A stretch of DNA of 64,000 nt from Echinarachnius parma (lineage: Eukaryota; Echinodermata; Echinoidea; Clypeasteroida; Echinarachniidae), in contig JBAMJV010008041.1 in the NCBI GenBank assembly GCA_037951105.1, positions 1-64,000 on the forward strand, read 5' to 3'. Both the position numbers and the translations under genes were made by a program. Every line of letters begins with the position of its first letter. Within the stretch, counting starts at the first letter, position 1. Under the pieces are notes generated by a model. The model worked only from the letters and a program-made list of their open reading frames with translations, did not search any database and was not told the origin of the DNA. Positions 33,947-44,084 of the stretch are shown here, in pieces.

Positions 33947-36900
33947 CTGGAAGGGGAAAAGCAGGAAAAGAGACGGGAAATTAAAGACAAGTTGATTACT
34001 ATCTTTATAAACATTAACTTGTAAATTATACAAATGAGTTATAAAGTATAATTTGAATTATATTAGTAACTGATACTAATATAATTCAAATTATTTGTTT
34101 AGTCACTTACAGTGAAATACAAGTCAATTTCATTGTGTGAAAATCTGCCTAAGCACGTGGAATATGCTGCTCTCTGAAAACTTGTATGAGGTAGTACGTA
34201 ATAGAATTTCATTTTTTGTTATTTAGTCTTTGGACAATGCCTCGCAGCTGTATGGCACAAACAACTGGCAAGGGTGAATATCACCGGACCAGCAGCGGCA
34301 GCCACACAGCCTTTTCTCATTTCACTAGCCCTCTGCTGAATTTGATTTGTCAAGTATGGAATTCCTCTAGCCTATAGCTAGCAATGAATAATTCATGATG
34401 AACAGAGAAGTGATTGTGAATATCAATGTGCCACTCAGATGCAAAAAGGCCTCAGCTCTTCTTCTATTATACCCGTTGTATTCTTTCTTTTCTGATATTT
34501 AGACACAAGGGCCCCGTTGCAGAAAGAGATACAATCGTTTGTAAGTTACAACTAATTGCAAGTCAGATCATGTGTTCTAAATGCGCAAATCTGATTGGTT
34601 TAAACACGCAACTTCTCTGACTTACAATTAACTGTAACTTACAATCGATTTGTATCTCTTTCTGCAATGGGGTCATGGTCTTGTTAAAAGGCTAGGTCCT
34701 TGACAGAATAAATTTTAATGTATTCCTTTTTTGCCTTGCCTTTAAGTTATAAATTTGTTTAACCTATTCAGGACTGGTCCAAAATGCCCAGGTTGGAGTC
34801 AATGGAGAGTGCATATTTACCATATTTTAATAATCTTCAGTGGATCAAATATGGATGGTACTGATAACGCAGAGGAAATATTACATTGCGTAATGATGTT
34901 GCAATAATCTTACGGCATTTGCATGCCACTATTAGCTCTGGTTATGTCATTAAATAACAAGAAATACATGTTATATATGTGACAGGATATTGTAAAATCG
35001 ATTATTGCAAAATAATTATATGTAGTATAGTTTTCACTTTAACCCTAATCCCACTGGGTTATTTTGGTCACTTGAGTCCACTGGGGGGGGGGGGGGGCTG
35101 TTTTGGCCCCCCCCTCAAATCTCGGCAACGAATGGACCGATCGACTTGAAAATTGGCACACACGTAAAACAAGTCAAGTAGAATAAGAATATGAAAAAGA
35201 AAAAAAAAATTGGACCATTATTTTTTTTTTTTATAATTAAAATTTTGAATATGCAAATTTTTGACGAATTTGGGAAAAAATTGGGATTTTCATCTAAAAT
35301 CAAAAGAAATTACAGGATTTCTGTAAAAATACTTTCAAATGATGTTATTCATCATATCCATGTTTTTTATGGTGAGTAAATATATCACTAATTTGCATAA
35401 ATATGCAAATTAGTATTCCCAGATTTATCCACATTGTTTTCATTCTTATGTATGTTATTGTTTTCTTGTTGTTGTTGTTTTTTTTAAAGAAGAATTTATC
35501 TCTGAAGTGTGTGAATTCAACTAATAACAAAGAAATAATACAAATTATAATTCAAAGTAACAATTATAACAGATTTGGAGTTTGCATGGCATCGGATATA
35601 GGAATTACATAGAAACCTGTACAAAAATTACATTTTTTTTGTGACGGACGAGCAATTATCGACCTCTAAAATCAGTTCTACGGGTCCGACCGGGTTGAAT
35701 TATATATCAAAACATGCGGGAGACTTGAGAGAAAATAGTCATGAAGTTTGAACGTGAAATTCCAAACGGTCTAGATGCACGTCGAAAAAAACGACAGGGG
35801 GGGGCCAAAAAGCCCCCCCCCCCAGTGGGATTAGGGTTAAAGGGCATCAAGCGTGGGGATGCTACATAGCGGGTCGCCATTTTGAACTGGGTTAGTTTGC
35901 CCCCACCGCATGACACTGAGCTAACGTGCATTACGCACCGTGCGCAACGCGTATGCAAGATGGCGCCGCGCATCTCATTTGACGAATCTGAACTACCTTT
36001 AACTTTTGATTTAGTTGTCTTGGCAGTTACTTAAATTGTTCAAATAATATATTTAATCAGCACATTGTTTTGATTAATTTCAGTCAAAAGAGCACAAATC
36101 AAATTATAAATCAATAATGCATTGAAAACATACCTTCTCCAAAGCACTGCAGTCTTTGTCTTTGTGCAGATAGTGCTCCTGCCAGAAAAACAGCAGCTCT
36201 CTGAAAGAAAAAAACAAACAAATTAAATAACATTTCTTGCTAAATGAAGAAATACAACTCAGGATTGAATTTATTTAAAATGTGTTGAAATCTACTGTTT
36301 GTTTAGTAGATTTTCTTTTTAAAATCTGTGCAACTAGTAATACCTGTAAGATTATATTAACTTGCAATTGTACCATTTCTATCCAGTTCTTATTGTTGCT
36401 TTTAATCCAGAATGTGGACATAAACAACATTAATTAATGACATGAAATAAAACCTGAACTAAAAAGAGTTTCTGGGAAGTACCAAGGGTCTTTATGGCTG
36501 AATTGTTAGACTAGCAATCACAAGGTCACATGTTCAATTCCCTTTGCTCATTGACATTACTTCAATTCATTAATGGTTAGTTTCCCTTATGTTTGAAACC
36601 CAAATTGAGTTGAAATGAATGCAATTAATTAATGATTAATGGTCAGTTTCCCTTATGTTTGAAACCCAAATTGAGTTTAAATTAATGCAATTTATTACCA
36701 ATCTCCATGTCAACAATATACCAAGATTTCATCATAACCATGTGTAATTAATATATTGGACAGCTAATTATTTTTATTGCAAAGTAACAATCAGCATTTA
36801 AAAAACAATCTGACTCCCACATATCAAATTGTAGAAGCATACAAAATGATAGTGACTCCATAATGGAACTGAACAAGAACAAATATTGATAATATATCGA

Positions 36901-39900
36901 TTAATTAAATTAGAATGTGGAGTAACAGCTGCTATTCTTATACTGTAACTTCCCTTGGACAACAAACAACATCCTGGACATCACACTTTATTTCATTTTG
37001 AAAACAAGAGCAGGATATCGCCTCTGATTATTAGTGGGAGACGTACAGTGGAAGTAATCTTCATGTTATTTTGCAATTTTGCCCCCAATGCCCTATTTTT
37101 TTTACCATCAAAGATAGACCTAACAAGCAATCTATGTGTTAAGATTAAAATTTCAATTAAAATTCAATTACAATTTTATTAACACTCTTCATAAAAAAAC
37201 ATTACAACGTACAATATACATGAGAAAGTGACTTTACATAGTAAACGTTCAAAAACACAAACAAAATACAAATTCTGGGAGTGTTGGGGTAGGCAGAAAG
37301 GAGGGATTTCCTTATATGAAAGCCTACCCCTTACACATACTGAACAGACAAAACATACAATAAACACATACTAAGTTACTAAGTTAAGACAAAACCTACC
37401 ATTAAAACACACTAAGTTACACACTTAATATAGCCCTTATTAAGCACTATTTGCTGTACTACTGGTAATGATAGCTTTGGTTTAGTTCTATGGCTTCATA
37501 TTACACTATTACCATTACTACCATCACCACCACCCTCACTCTAAGCACCATAACCATCACTACAATTACCACCATCGCCACCACCATCACCATCACCACC
37601 ACCACCACCACCACCATTACCACCATCATCTCACCATCTTATCATTACTACCACAATGACCACCATCACCAACATCCTCATCGTCATGGTGTCTACCTGA
37701 AGGTCTGGTGTAGAAAACCTGGTCTGTACTGTCTCCGTTTCTCCCCTCTCAGATCATACAGGTAGCAGGGCAGTTCCAAATGACATCATCAAAACCAGAT
37801 CTACTGCTACGAACAACACCACAACCACCACCTCCACCAACACCACCACCACAATCACAACCAACACGGTCAACAACCTAATGATATTCACCTGAAGTTC
37901 TAGAGCAGGAACCCAGGTCTACACTGTCTCTGTTCCTCCCCTCTCAGATCACACAGAAAGCAGGGCAGTTCCAACATACATCATCAACACCAGGACTACC
38001 ATAACCACTGCCACTTCCACCACCAACAACACCACAAGCAAAGCCACAATTACAACCAACATGGTCAACAACCTAACAGAGTGCTGAAGTAGTGATGTCA
38101 CATTCTTTTGATAGAATAAAGTAATGGTTCTAAACAACTTGTCCTTTGATTCAGGCTTTTGGTTATGGATTGAAAGCTAGATGATTACCTTCTTAGCAAC
38201 TGCTCAGTCAGAAATGTCTGGCTTTTCTGTCATGGCTGGCTTTAAAACCAATAACCATGACGATGAATAGATAAGACATCACACTTCAATCCTCGATTAA
38301 GTTCTGGAGCAGGAATCTACCTCTGCACTGTCTCTGTGCATCCTGTTAAGCCCTTTGCAGACAGAGCCGACTTGACCCGATCCGACTGGTTTAAATTAGG
38401 CTAGAAATGGGCCCAGTCGGTCGGATCCGATTCATTGTGTTGAATCGGCACCAACTGGCATCCGACTGTCTCTCGACTGGCAAAATGTGTGTCGCGAGGC
38501 ACTGAAAACTGAGCCGATCCGAATGAAAACCAGTTGGATCGGGTCGAGTCGGCTCTGTCTGCAGAGGGCTTTAGATCATTTTTAATAGCGGGACAGCTCC
38601 AAAACACATCATCAAAACCAGCCCCACCACTACCACCACCAACAACACCATCACCAAAGCCATAATCACAACCAAAATTGTGAACAGACTAATGATATTC
38701 ACCTGAAGTTCTGAAGCAGAGACCGAGGTCTACACTGCCTCTGTTCCTCCCCTCTCAGATCACACAGAAAGCAGGGCAGTTCCAAAAGACATCATCAAAA
38801 CCAGATCTTCTGCTACGAACAACACCACACACCACCACCGCAAAAGCCACAATCAAAACCAACATTGTGAACAGACTAATGATATTCACCTGAAGTTCTG
38901 CAGCAGGAACCCAGGTCTACACTGCCTCTGTTCCTCCCCTCTCAGATCACACAGGTAGCGAGACAGCTCTCCGATCCTGTCGGCAAACATCAGGAAGATG
39001 ACGGTCGTGTTCAGGCAACTCACGTTTTCCTGTGCACAGAAATAACCATTCCCATGATAATAAATATGCAATAGGTTTGCCGCAGCACCATGTAAGAAAG
39101 ATAGCGAATTGGTTGTCCATGGAAACCGATACTTTCAAACAACTTCTGATAATAATAAATATGAATTACCATAATTATGGAAGAGTATGCCAGGAAAGAA
39201 ACAATATTCTCTAGCAAAAAGACACTCATATAAAATGTGTGATACACACTTTTAAATCAAAGGAACCTTTTTTAAATCAAATGATGGTAGAATAAATTAA
39301 AAAATGATAAAAATGGCTTTTTGCACCATTAACCATTTATAAACCTTTATATCCTTTGGAGATTCTGAAATGCATGTAAACATTGTATATAACCTGCAAG
39401 GTTCTTGTAGGCAAGGTGTTAATTACAAATGATGTTCTCACCTGAGTGAGGATCTCTACGTGGATGATGTTGATGAGTTTGAAGATGAAGTTGAGGCGGT
39501 TCTCCCTCCTGGAGATGAACTGCAGCAGACGGCACGACTGCAGGCACCACTCTGTAGAGAAAGAATTCATTACGTTCCAGTTTCAATCATTGAATTTCAA
39601 TCTTATAAAAACAAAGTATACAATACATGTATCAATCATATAAATAATGCAATTGAATAGGAAGACTACAAAAAAGTGATAGAATTGCAGGAGGAACAGA
39701 GTCTCCTTATAATGATAAGCAATACCTCTAAATACTCACCATAGTTCTCTGGCTGTTCCTTCTCAAAGTGTTCAATGGTCAGTGCCAGGCATCTCACAAA
39801 CATGTTGGAATCCACTATGTTCTTGTGCACCAGATCAACAAACTTCTGGAACTGTAAAACGTAAAAATCATAAGTTTAATAGCATTTATGTTTAATGATA

Positions 39901-42900
39901 AAGAAAGCTTCTACAGTTTTTGACTTCTTACTCCCAAGCCATAATTGTGGCAGTTTACAGGCTGGACAAAGTTCATAACCTTGGACTAACTAATCTATAC
40001 TTTAGTCCTCACCTCAGATTAGTTAAACCTATCACTTTAGGCTGGCTTAAAGTCATAAACAGGCCTACCAGAATACACAATTTTAGTCCAGACTAAAGTT
40101 ATCAACTTAGTCGGGGGTTAGTCAACACTTAGTTAGCACTTTAGGCCGGACTAATTTAGTAGAATACCGGCCATAAAGTCAGTATACAAGATGCAAGATG
40201 ATATTGAAGCTGTCACATGTTTTGGAGTCAAGAAGTATGGGAAATACTTTGGAACAATTAATGAGCAGCAACATTTTGCAGGTGCAATGTCAGATCAGTG
40301 CAGTATATTATGGTGAATGACTGTCCACTTGATGTTCAAAATCAATGTTTTAAACCATCTGGGATTTTTCAAAATACAGATAATAATAATATACTAAATT
40401 TATATAGCGCCTAATATGATTGATAATCATCTCTAAGCGCTTTACAATGATAATATTACCCCCGGTCATAGGATACAATGCAAACCAGCACACATTGTGT
40501 GCACCATCTCCCCTCCCTGGGGATCATTCCTTCTAAGCGGCTCATGGGCATTGAGAAGATCCTTCACATAAAGGCTGCTTCACATATATATGCTGCTGTG
40601 ACCTGGTTTTATACCTAACTTAGACTTTACATTATTGATTGTGCATATATGTCATATTTCGTTTAATTTATTTTCCCATTCTGCTATAAAAACAACAGTA
40701 GCAATAAATTAAAACTTGATGTAGTTACAACAACTAAACAGATCTTAAAGGTAAACTAGGTGCACAGATAAAAAGAAGCTTACTAAACAAACAAAAATTG
40801 AAAAGAATTGAATTTAATTAATTTGAATTTAATACTTGAGAATGTGGGGGAATAACCAAAATGCCAGGGGCTTATCAAGGGTTAATTCCAAAACTTTTTG
40901 ATCCAGAAAATGTGACGGTTTATGTTCGCTTGGTCTACACTCAGTTGGTCTACAACTCATTTGGTCTACTACCTGATGCCTTTAACTTCAATTTCCCCAA
41001 CTCCAAACACGATCCCTAACCCAAAACCTAACCCTAATCCACACCCTAACCCTAATCATAATCCATAATTATAATCATAATCCCCCAAATTTATAATTTT
41101 CTAGTAGACCAAATGGGAGTAGACCAAATGGCTGTAGACCAATCGGCAAGTTACCAATGTGACAAACTAAAGAATAAAATCAAAAGAAAACATTACCTGT
41201 TCCTCGCCTACGATGGCCTTGTTGAATCTCTTGAAGGCCAGGATGTTGAACTTCATCAGCTCGGCCAGGAGATCAAAGTAGCTCTGCAGGACCTCCTTGG
41301 AGTGGTGATCACTGCTCAGGATGTGGTGCACAACATGCTGCATGGGGAGATACCACAGAGAGATGATTGGACACCAGTCAAGATTACATGTCAATTCAAG
41401 AAGCATATTTTAAAGTGATACATATTAAAGTAGCTCTGCAGGACCTCCTTGGAGTGGTGATCACTGCTCAGGATGTGGTGCACAACATGCTGCATGGGAA
41501 CATACCACAGAGAGATGATTGGACACCAGTCAAAATTACAATTCAATTCAATAAACATTTTCTTTATATTTTAGGTGAAAAAAAATAATAAAATCAATTA
41601 TTATTAAGAGTGACAAATGGCATGCTAAATAAGAAAATATAATATCATCCTTAAAAGTGTATTCTCCTACTTTTTCCCCATTAAAATTTGCAAGAGATAT
41701 CAACAATTAAACTTATTTATGGTGTAACAATGTAGCAAACAAACATTGAATAAGTTGTACAGTGCAAGTATATATTTTGTAATTGGCAGGTGTTTACATT
41801 TCATGTACAAGAACATTTTTTATAGTTTTTGCAATGTTTAAATCATGTATGGATTATTGTTTGACTTATTCTATTTTTTATAATATTTACATATTTACAT
41901 ACATTTCATTTTCATAAAGGCCACCTGCCAATAGAGACTTTCTTAGGTGGTCTTTGTGGACAAGTGTGACTGTACAACTCAATGTTCTTTTCTTACCTCC
42001 AGCAGGCCCTTCCTAATGAGGAAGGTCTGGTCAGCGTAGGACGTCTTGCCTCGCAGGAAGCTCTCTATGGCTCTGGCCATCCAGAACCTGAAAAACATCA
42101 ATCATCATATTCACGAATATCATTTTTGAGGAGATAAATTAACTGCCATAAATCAGTCTTATAGAACGAATAATGCAATGCACACTCAGTTCCCATTAGC
42201 AGTCGAATAAAATCCTAGCTTTTACTCTAACTCTAGTCTGAATAATATGTGGCAAGATTGGTAGAGCACACTTTCCAATCGTGAGATCCCAAGTTCGAAT
42301 CCTGTGTATGCGCTCCGTGTTTGTCATGACAAATTTATCCACATCTGCTGCTCTCTACCCGGGTGTATAAATGAGGGCCCGGTAGGTACATACAATATAT
42401 GATGGCGTGCATTGTATCCTATGACGTGGGTAATAGTGTAAAACACAAGAGATGACATTGTATCATATTAGGCACTATATAAATCAAACCTATTATAACA
42501 TATTGTTATCATCTCTTAAACATACTTACCAAAATCTAAATCTTATTCTTACTCTAGCTCTAACTAAAATTTGAACTCAAACTTAAATTCCAATTCTAGC
42601 TCTAATTATAACTATAGCAAGTCATTTGTTATATCAATATGGTTTAAAGTAACACATCTATAGTTTGCCTATTCCATGACTGACCTGAAAGGTGACACTC
42701 TATGCTCCTTCTTACTAAATCTTATTAATTTGATTTCTAACTTTAGCTCTAGCCATAGCTATAACTTTATCATCTCTTAACCAAAATCTAAATCTTATTC
42801 TTACTCTAGCTCTAACTAAAATTTGAACTAAAACTTAAATTCCAATTCTAGCTCTAATTATAACTATAGCGAGACATTTGTTGTAACAATATGGTTTAAA

Positions 42901-43174
42901 GTAACACATCTTCAGTTTGCCTATTCCATGACTGACCTGAAAGGTGACACTCTATGCTCCTTCTTACTAAATCTTATCAATTCTAATTTCTAATTCTAAC
43001 TTTAGCTCTAGCCATAACTATAACTTTAGCAAGCCATTTATTATATGTAATAAGGTAGAAACAAAATTTGTTTCGTTTCCAATTACTGACCTGAAAGGCG
43101 ACTCTCTGGGCTCCTTCTTCATCACATCCACCAGCTTGGTCAGGATCCCCTTGGTGCCCTGACATAGCAATGAC
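33788..43174 (-). CDS. TRPC4AP: TRPC4AP / TRUSS, C-terminal part (nine coding exons)
   Basis: Exons on the minus strand: 43174-43091, 42087-41997, 41337-41197, 39851-39740, 39551-39442, 39029-38890, 36200-36134 and 33946-33788. All phases agree; the joined text of about 300 residues ends at the stop at 33,788. It matches the C-terminal half of TRPC4-associated protein (family usual length about 800): 'HHSKEVLQSYFDLLAELMKF', 'FRELLFFWQEHYLHKDKDC' and 'SSCISFSKWK'. TRPC4AP is a helical-repeat scaffold that binds TNF receptor 1 and TRPC channels and acts as a CUL4-DDB1 substrate receptor recognising C-terminal degrons. The N-terminal ~500 residues must lie upstream of 43,174; I could not find those exons. 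Five of the exons have partial tandem copies next to them. Confidence 0.93.
34508..34675. repeat. MITE of the GGGCCCCGTTGCAGAAAGAG family
   Basis: The left arm 'gggccccgttgcagaaagag', then 'atacaatcgtttgtaagtta', is mirrored by 'taacttacaatcgatt' and 'gtatctctttctgcaatggg'. It lies in a TRPC4AP intron and is the best-preserved copy in the window. Confidence 0.85.
35043..35836. mobile_element. TTAA-flanked element with CCCTAATCCCACTGGG termini (piggyBac-like)
   Basis: TTAA at 35,039-35,042 precedes CCCTAATCCCACTGGG; the right end CCCAGTGGGATTAGGG is followed by TTAA at 35,837-35,840. The TTAA duplication plus CCC... terminus is the piggyBac signature. The 794-bp body has no transposase. Internal G-run (35,083-35,097) and C-run (about 35,812-35,823) sit just inside the termini in inverted positions. 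Confidence 0.8.
36134..36200 (-). CDS. TRPC4AP: TRPC4AP penultimate exon
   Basis: 67 nt; acceptor TTTCTTTCAG, donor AAG|GTATGT. Encodes ELLFFWQEHYLHKDKDCSAL then EK. This is the most strongly conserved stretch of the family. The first base completes the Arg codon from the previous exon. Confidence 0.93.
36478..36565 (+). repeat. Possible tRNA-derived SINE fragment
   Basis: 'tatggctgaattgttagac' resembles a polymerase III box A, and 'catgttcaattcc' about 40 bp later resembles box B. The sequence does not fold convincingly as a tRNA, so a SINE head is more likely. Confidence 0.4.
36569..36692. repeat. 65-bp tandem duplication
   Basis: 'aatggttagtttcccttatg' plus 'tttgaaacccaaattgagtt' occurs twice in a row, with minor differences. 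Confidence 0.8.
37490..38800 (-). pseudogene. Tandem partial copies of a TRPC4AP exon with (ACC)n spacers
   Basis: Copies of the 3' half and donor of exon 38,890-39,029 lie at about 37,691-37,775, 37,887-37,975, 38,292-38,345 and 38,698-38,790. Shared text includes 'cacctgaagttct', 'aggtctacactg' and 'tctgttcctcccctctcaga'. All lack the acceptor side. Between them lie CCA/ACC-rich spacers ('accaccacca', 'accaacaacacca') that recur with each copy, so a unit of several hundred bases was duplicated repeatedly. A MITE (38,347-38,573) interrupts one unit. Confidence 0.88.
38347..38573. repeat. MITE with AAGCCCTTTGCAGACAGAGC termini
   Basis: The left 'aagccctttgcagacagagc', then 'cgacttgacccgatccgac', is mirrored by 'ggatcgggtcgagtcgg' and 'ctctgtctgcagagggcttt'. 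The interior repeats 'ccgatccga/cggatcgg' motifs. Confidence 0.85.
38890..39029 (-). CDS. TRPC4AP: TRPC4AP exon (ENVSCLNTT...)
   Basis: 140 nt; acceptor TGTGCACAG, donor TTCAG|GTGAAT. Encodes ENVSCLNTTVIFLMFADR and on to 'GFLLQNF'. Its 3' half has been copied at least four times in the intron to the left. Confidence 0.92.
39442..39551 (-). CDS. TRPC4AP: TRPC4AP exon (WCLQSCRLL...)
   Basis: 110 nt; acceptor TCTCTACAG, donor CTCAG|GTGAGA. Encodes WCLQSCRLLQFISRRENRLN and 'IHVEILTQ'. No copies seen. Confidence 0.92.
39740..39851 (-). CDS. TRPC4AP: TRPC4AP exon (FQKFVDLVHKN...)
   Basis: 112 nt; acceptor GTTTTACAG, donor TATG|GTGAGT. Encodes FQKFVDLVHKNIVDSNMFVR to 'EQPENY'; the spare base forms a Glu codon with the next exon. 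Confidence 0.92.
39950..40180. repeat. Possible degraded inverted-repeat element with TTTAGTCC motifs
   Basis: Repeated 'actttagtcc', 'ggactaa' and 'ctttaggc(t/c)gg' motifs lie in both orientations within a TRPC4AP intron. The ends are not sharply defined. Confidence 0.4.
40383..40610 (-). repeat. SINE fragment, opposite orientation to 42,232-42,490
   Basis: 'atttatatagcgcctaatat', 'aagcgctttacaatg' and 'cggtcataggatacaatgc' match the reverse complement of the 3' half of the SINE at 42.3-42.5 kb. Confidence 0.65.
40930..41142. repeat. MITE whose termini are triple TTGGTCTAC repeats
   Basis: The left end has 'ttggtctac' three times (about 40,930-40,972); the right end has the inverse 'gtagaccaa' three times (41,104-41,142). 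Between lie degenerate 'ccctaaccctaa' repeats resembling the telomere motif and an 'ataatcataatc' tract. Confidence 0.75.
41197..41337 (-). CDS. TRPC4AP: TRPC4AP exon (HVVHHILSSD...)
   Basis: 141 nt, phase 0 on both sides; acceptor CCCCATGCAG, donor GAACAG|GTAATG. Encodes HVVHHILSSDHHSKEVLQSY and 'FNILAFKRFNKAIVGEEQ'. A copy of its acceptor-side part with upstream intron sits about 153 bp away at 41,429-41,560. Confidence 0.93.
41429..41565 (-). pseudogene. Partial copy of the TRPC4AP HVVHHIL exon
   Basis: It repeats 41,276-41,412 almost exactly: acceptor side of the exon ('aagtagctctgcaggacctc' to 'aacatgctgcatggg') plus upstream intron. The donor-side half is missing. Confidence 0.9.
41997..42087 (-). 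CDS. TRPC4AP: TRPC4AP exon (FWMARAIESFLRG...)
   Basis: 91 nt; acceptor GTTTTTCAG, donor CTGGAG|GTAAGA. Encodes FWMARAIESFLRGKTSYADQ and 'TFLIRKGLLE'. No copies seen. Confidence 0.93.
42232..42490 (+). repeat. tRNA-derived SINE
   Basis: 'tggcaagattggtagagcac' is a box A region and 'ccaagttcgaatcctg' a good box B, spaced as in a tRNA. They are followed by a body with 'gtgtataaatgagggcccgg' and 'tgtatcctatgacg', and a 3' 'ggcactatataaatc' tail. A reversed partial copy lies at 40,383-40,610. Confidence 0.8.
42528..42990. repeat. ~254-bp tandem duplication with a TRPC4AP exon end
   Basis: Two units repeat 'ccaaaatctaaatcttattc', 'ttactctagctctaact', 'aattccaattctagctct' and 'ttgcctattccatgactgac' in order. 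Each ends with a decayed donor side of exon 43,091-43,174 ('actgacctgaaaggtgacac', 'gctccttctta'). The third, intact exon edge is the real one at 43,091. Confidence 0.88.
43091..43174 (-). CDS. TRPC4AP: TRPC4AP exon (SLLCQGTKGILTK...)
   Basis: 84 nt; acceptor GTTTTGCAG, donor TTTCAG|GTCAGT. Encodes SLLCQGTKGILTKLVDVMKK and 'EPRESPF'. Copies of its donor side lie at about 42,677 and 42,930, and of its acceptor side at about 43,283. Confidence 0.9.
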
Positions 43175-43224
43175 CTGCAAAACAATGCATGCAAACAAGA
43201 GGTGTATTAGGGACATGAAAGGTC

Positions 43225-43378
43225 TTAGCTTTGGACCCAAGTTCTTTGGACCAGATCTTAGTGCTGCATCAGTCAAAACATAAGGATCCCCTTGGTGCCC
43301 TGACATAGCAACGACCTGCAAAACAATGCATGCAAACAAGAGGTGTATTAGGGACATGAAAGGTCTTAGCTTTGGATC
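43225..43378 (-). pseudogene. Partial copy of TRPC4AP exon 43,091-43,174 (acceptor side)
   Basis: 'aaggatccccttggtgccct', 'gacctgcaaaacaatgcatg' and 'caagaggtgtattaggga' at 43,283-43,365 repeat 43,142-43,226. This gives a second acceptor upstream of the real exon. Confidence 0.9.
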
Positions 43379-43889
43379 AGCTGTATCAGCTAAAATCGCT
43401 TAGAGATTATATTATATCATATTAAAATACTTGGTGCGTGGTGCATGATTCATACTGTGGCTCTGACTTTTGCATGTTTTCCCATGTTTTTTTGTAACTT
43501 TATCGTCAACTACGATGTCACAGGTGTGACCAGCTAACACTTGCTTATATAAGGAATCATTTATCTGCTTTTACAGATTTGGAACTGTGATTTTATTTGA
43601 GTTTTCTGTAGTAGCTTGCAGGGGGTATCTGCACATGCTACACCACTGAACAATGAGGCATGGGGATCTAGCCAGGCTGCCAGCGAGAGGAATTCAGAGT
43701 CGTTTCCTACATGAGCTGAGAGCATACACATTTATCCTGACCTCTGTGAGCTTCGGAACACGAAACCTCTTTCACGCTGCACGTCAGTTACATTTCTTCT
43801 TGACTTAGATCGGAATAATATCATAAACAGTCTTTTATTGCACTGGGAAGACTCTGTTTAAAAAAAAGGTTGACCTAAACATGAAGAAC

Positions 43890-44010
43890 GATTTGAAAAT
43901 CAACATGTTAACCTGTTCGCTACGAGATTCTGAAATCTTCATAGACTTTGTACACAACCAACTCGGTTCCCATAGTCAATGGGTTAACCAGAAAAAAAGA
44001 CTTGATTACC
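43890..44010. repeat. Dispersed repeat shared with 58,186-58,258
   Basis: 'cttcatagactttgtacaca' and 'ctcggttcccatagtcaatg' recur at 58.2 kb with few changes, each ending in 'gggttaa'. Confidence 0.65.
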
Positions 44011-44084
44011 AAGAAATGTGGTGCCGAAAATACTGCAAAAGAAAATTAAACGCCATGGCAACCAGCTGAACAACAGACGCTGGG

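Noticed and set aside
36490-36560. A tRNA gene
   Set aside because: Box A/B-like motifs are present but the arms do not pair into a cloverleaf; a SINE head is more likely.
37490-37765. Thr/Ile-rich 91-codon frame
   Set aside because: Translation of an ACC/ATC microsatellite joined to a decayed antisense TRPC4AP exon copy.
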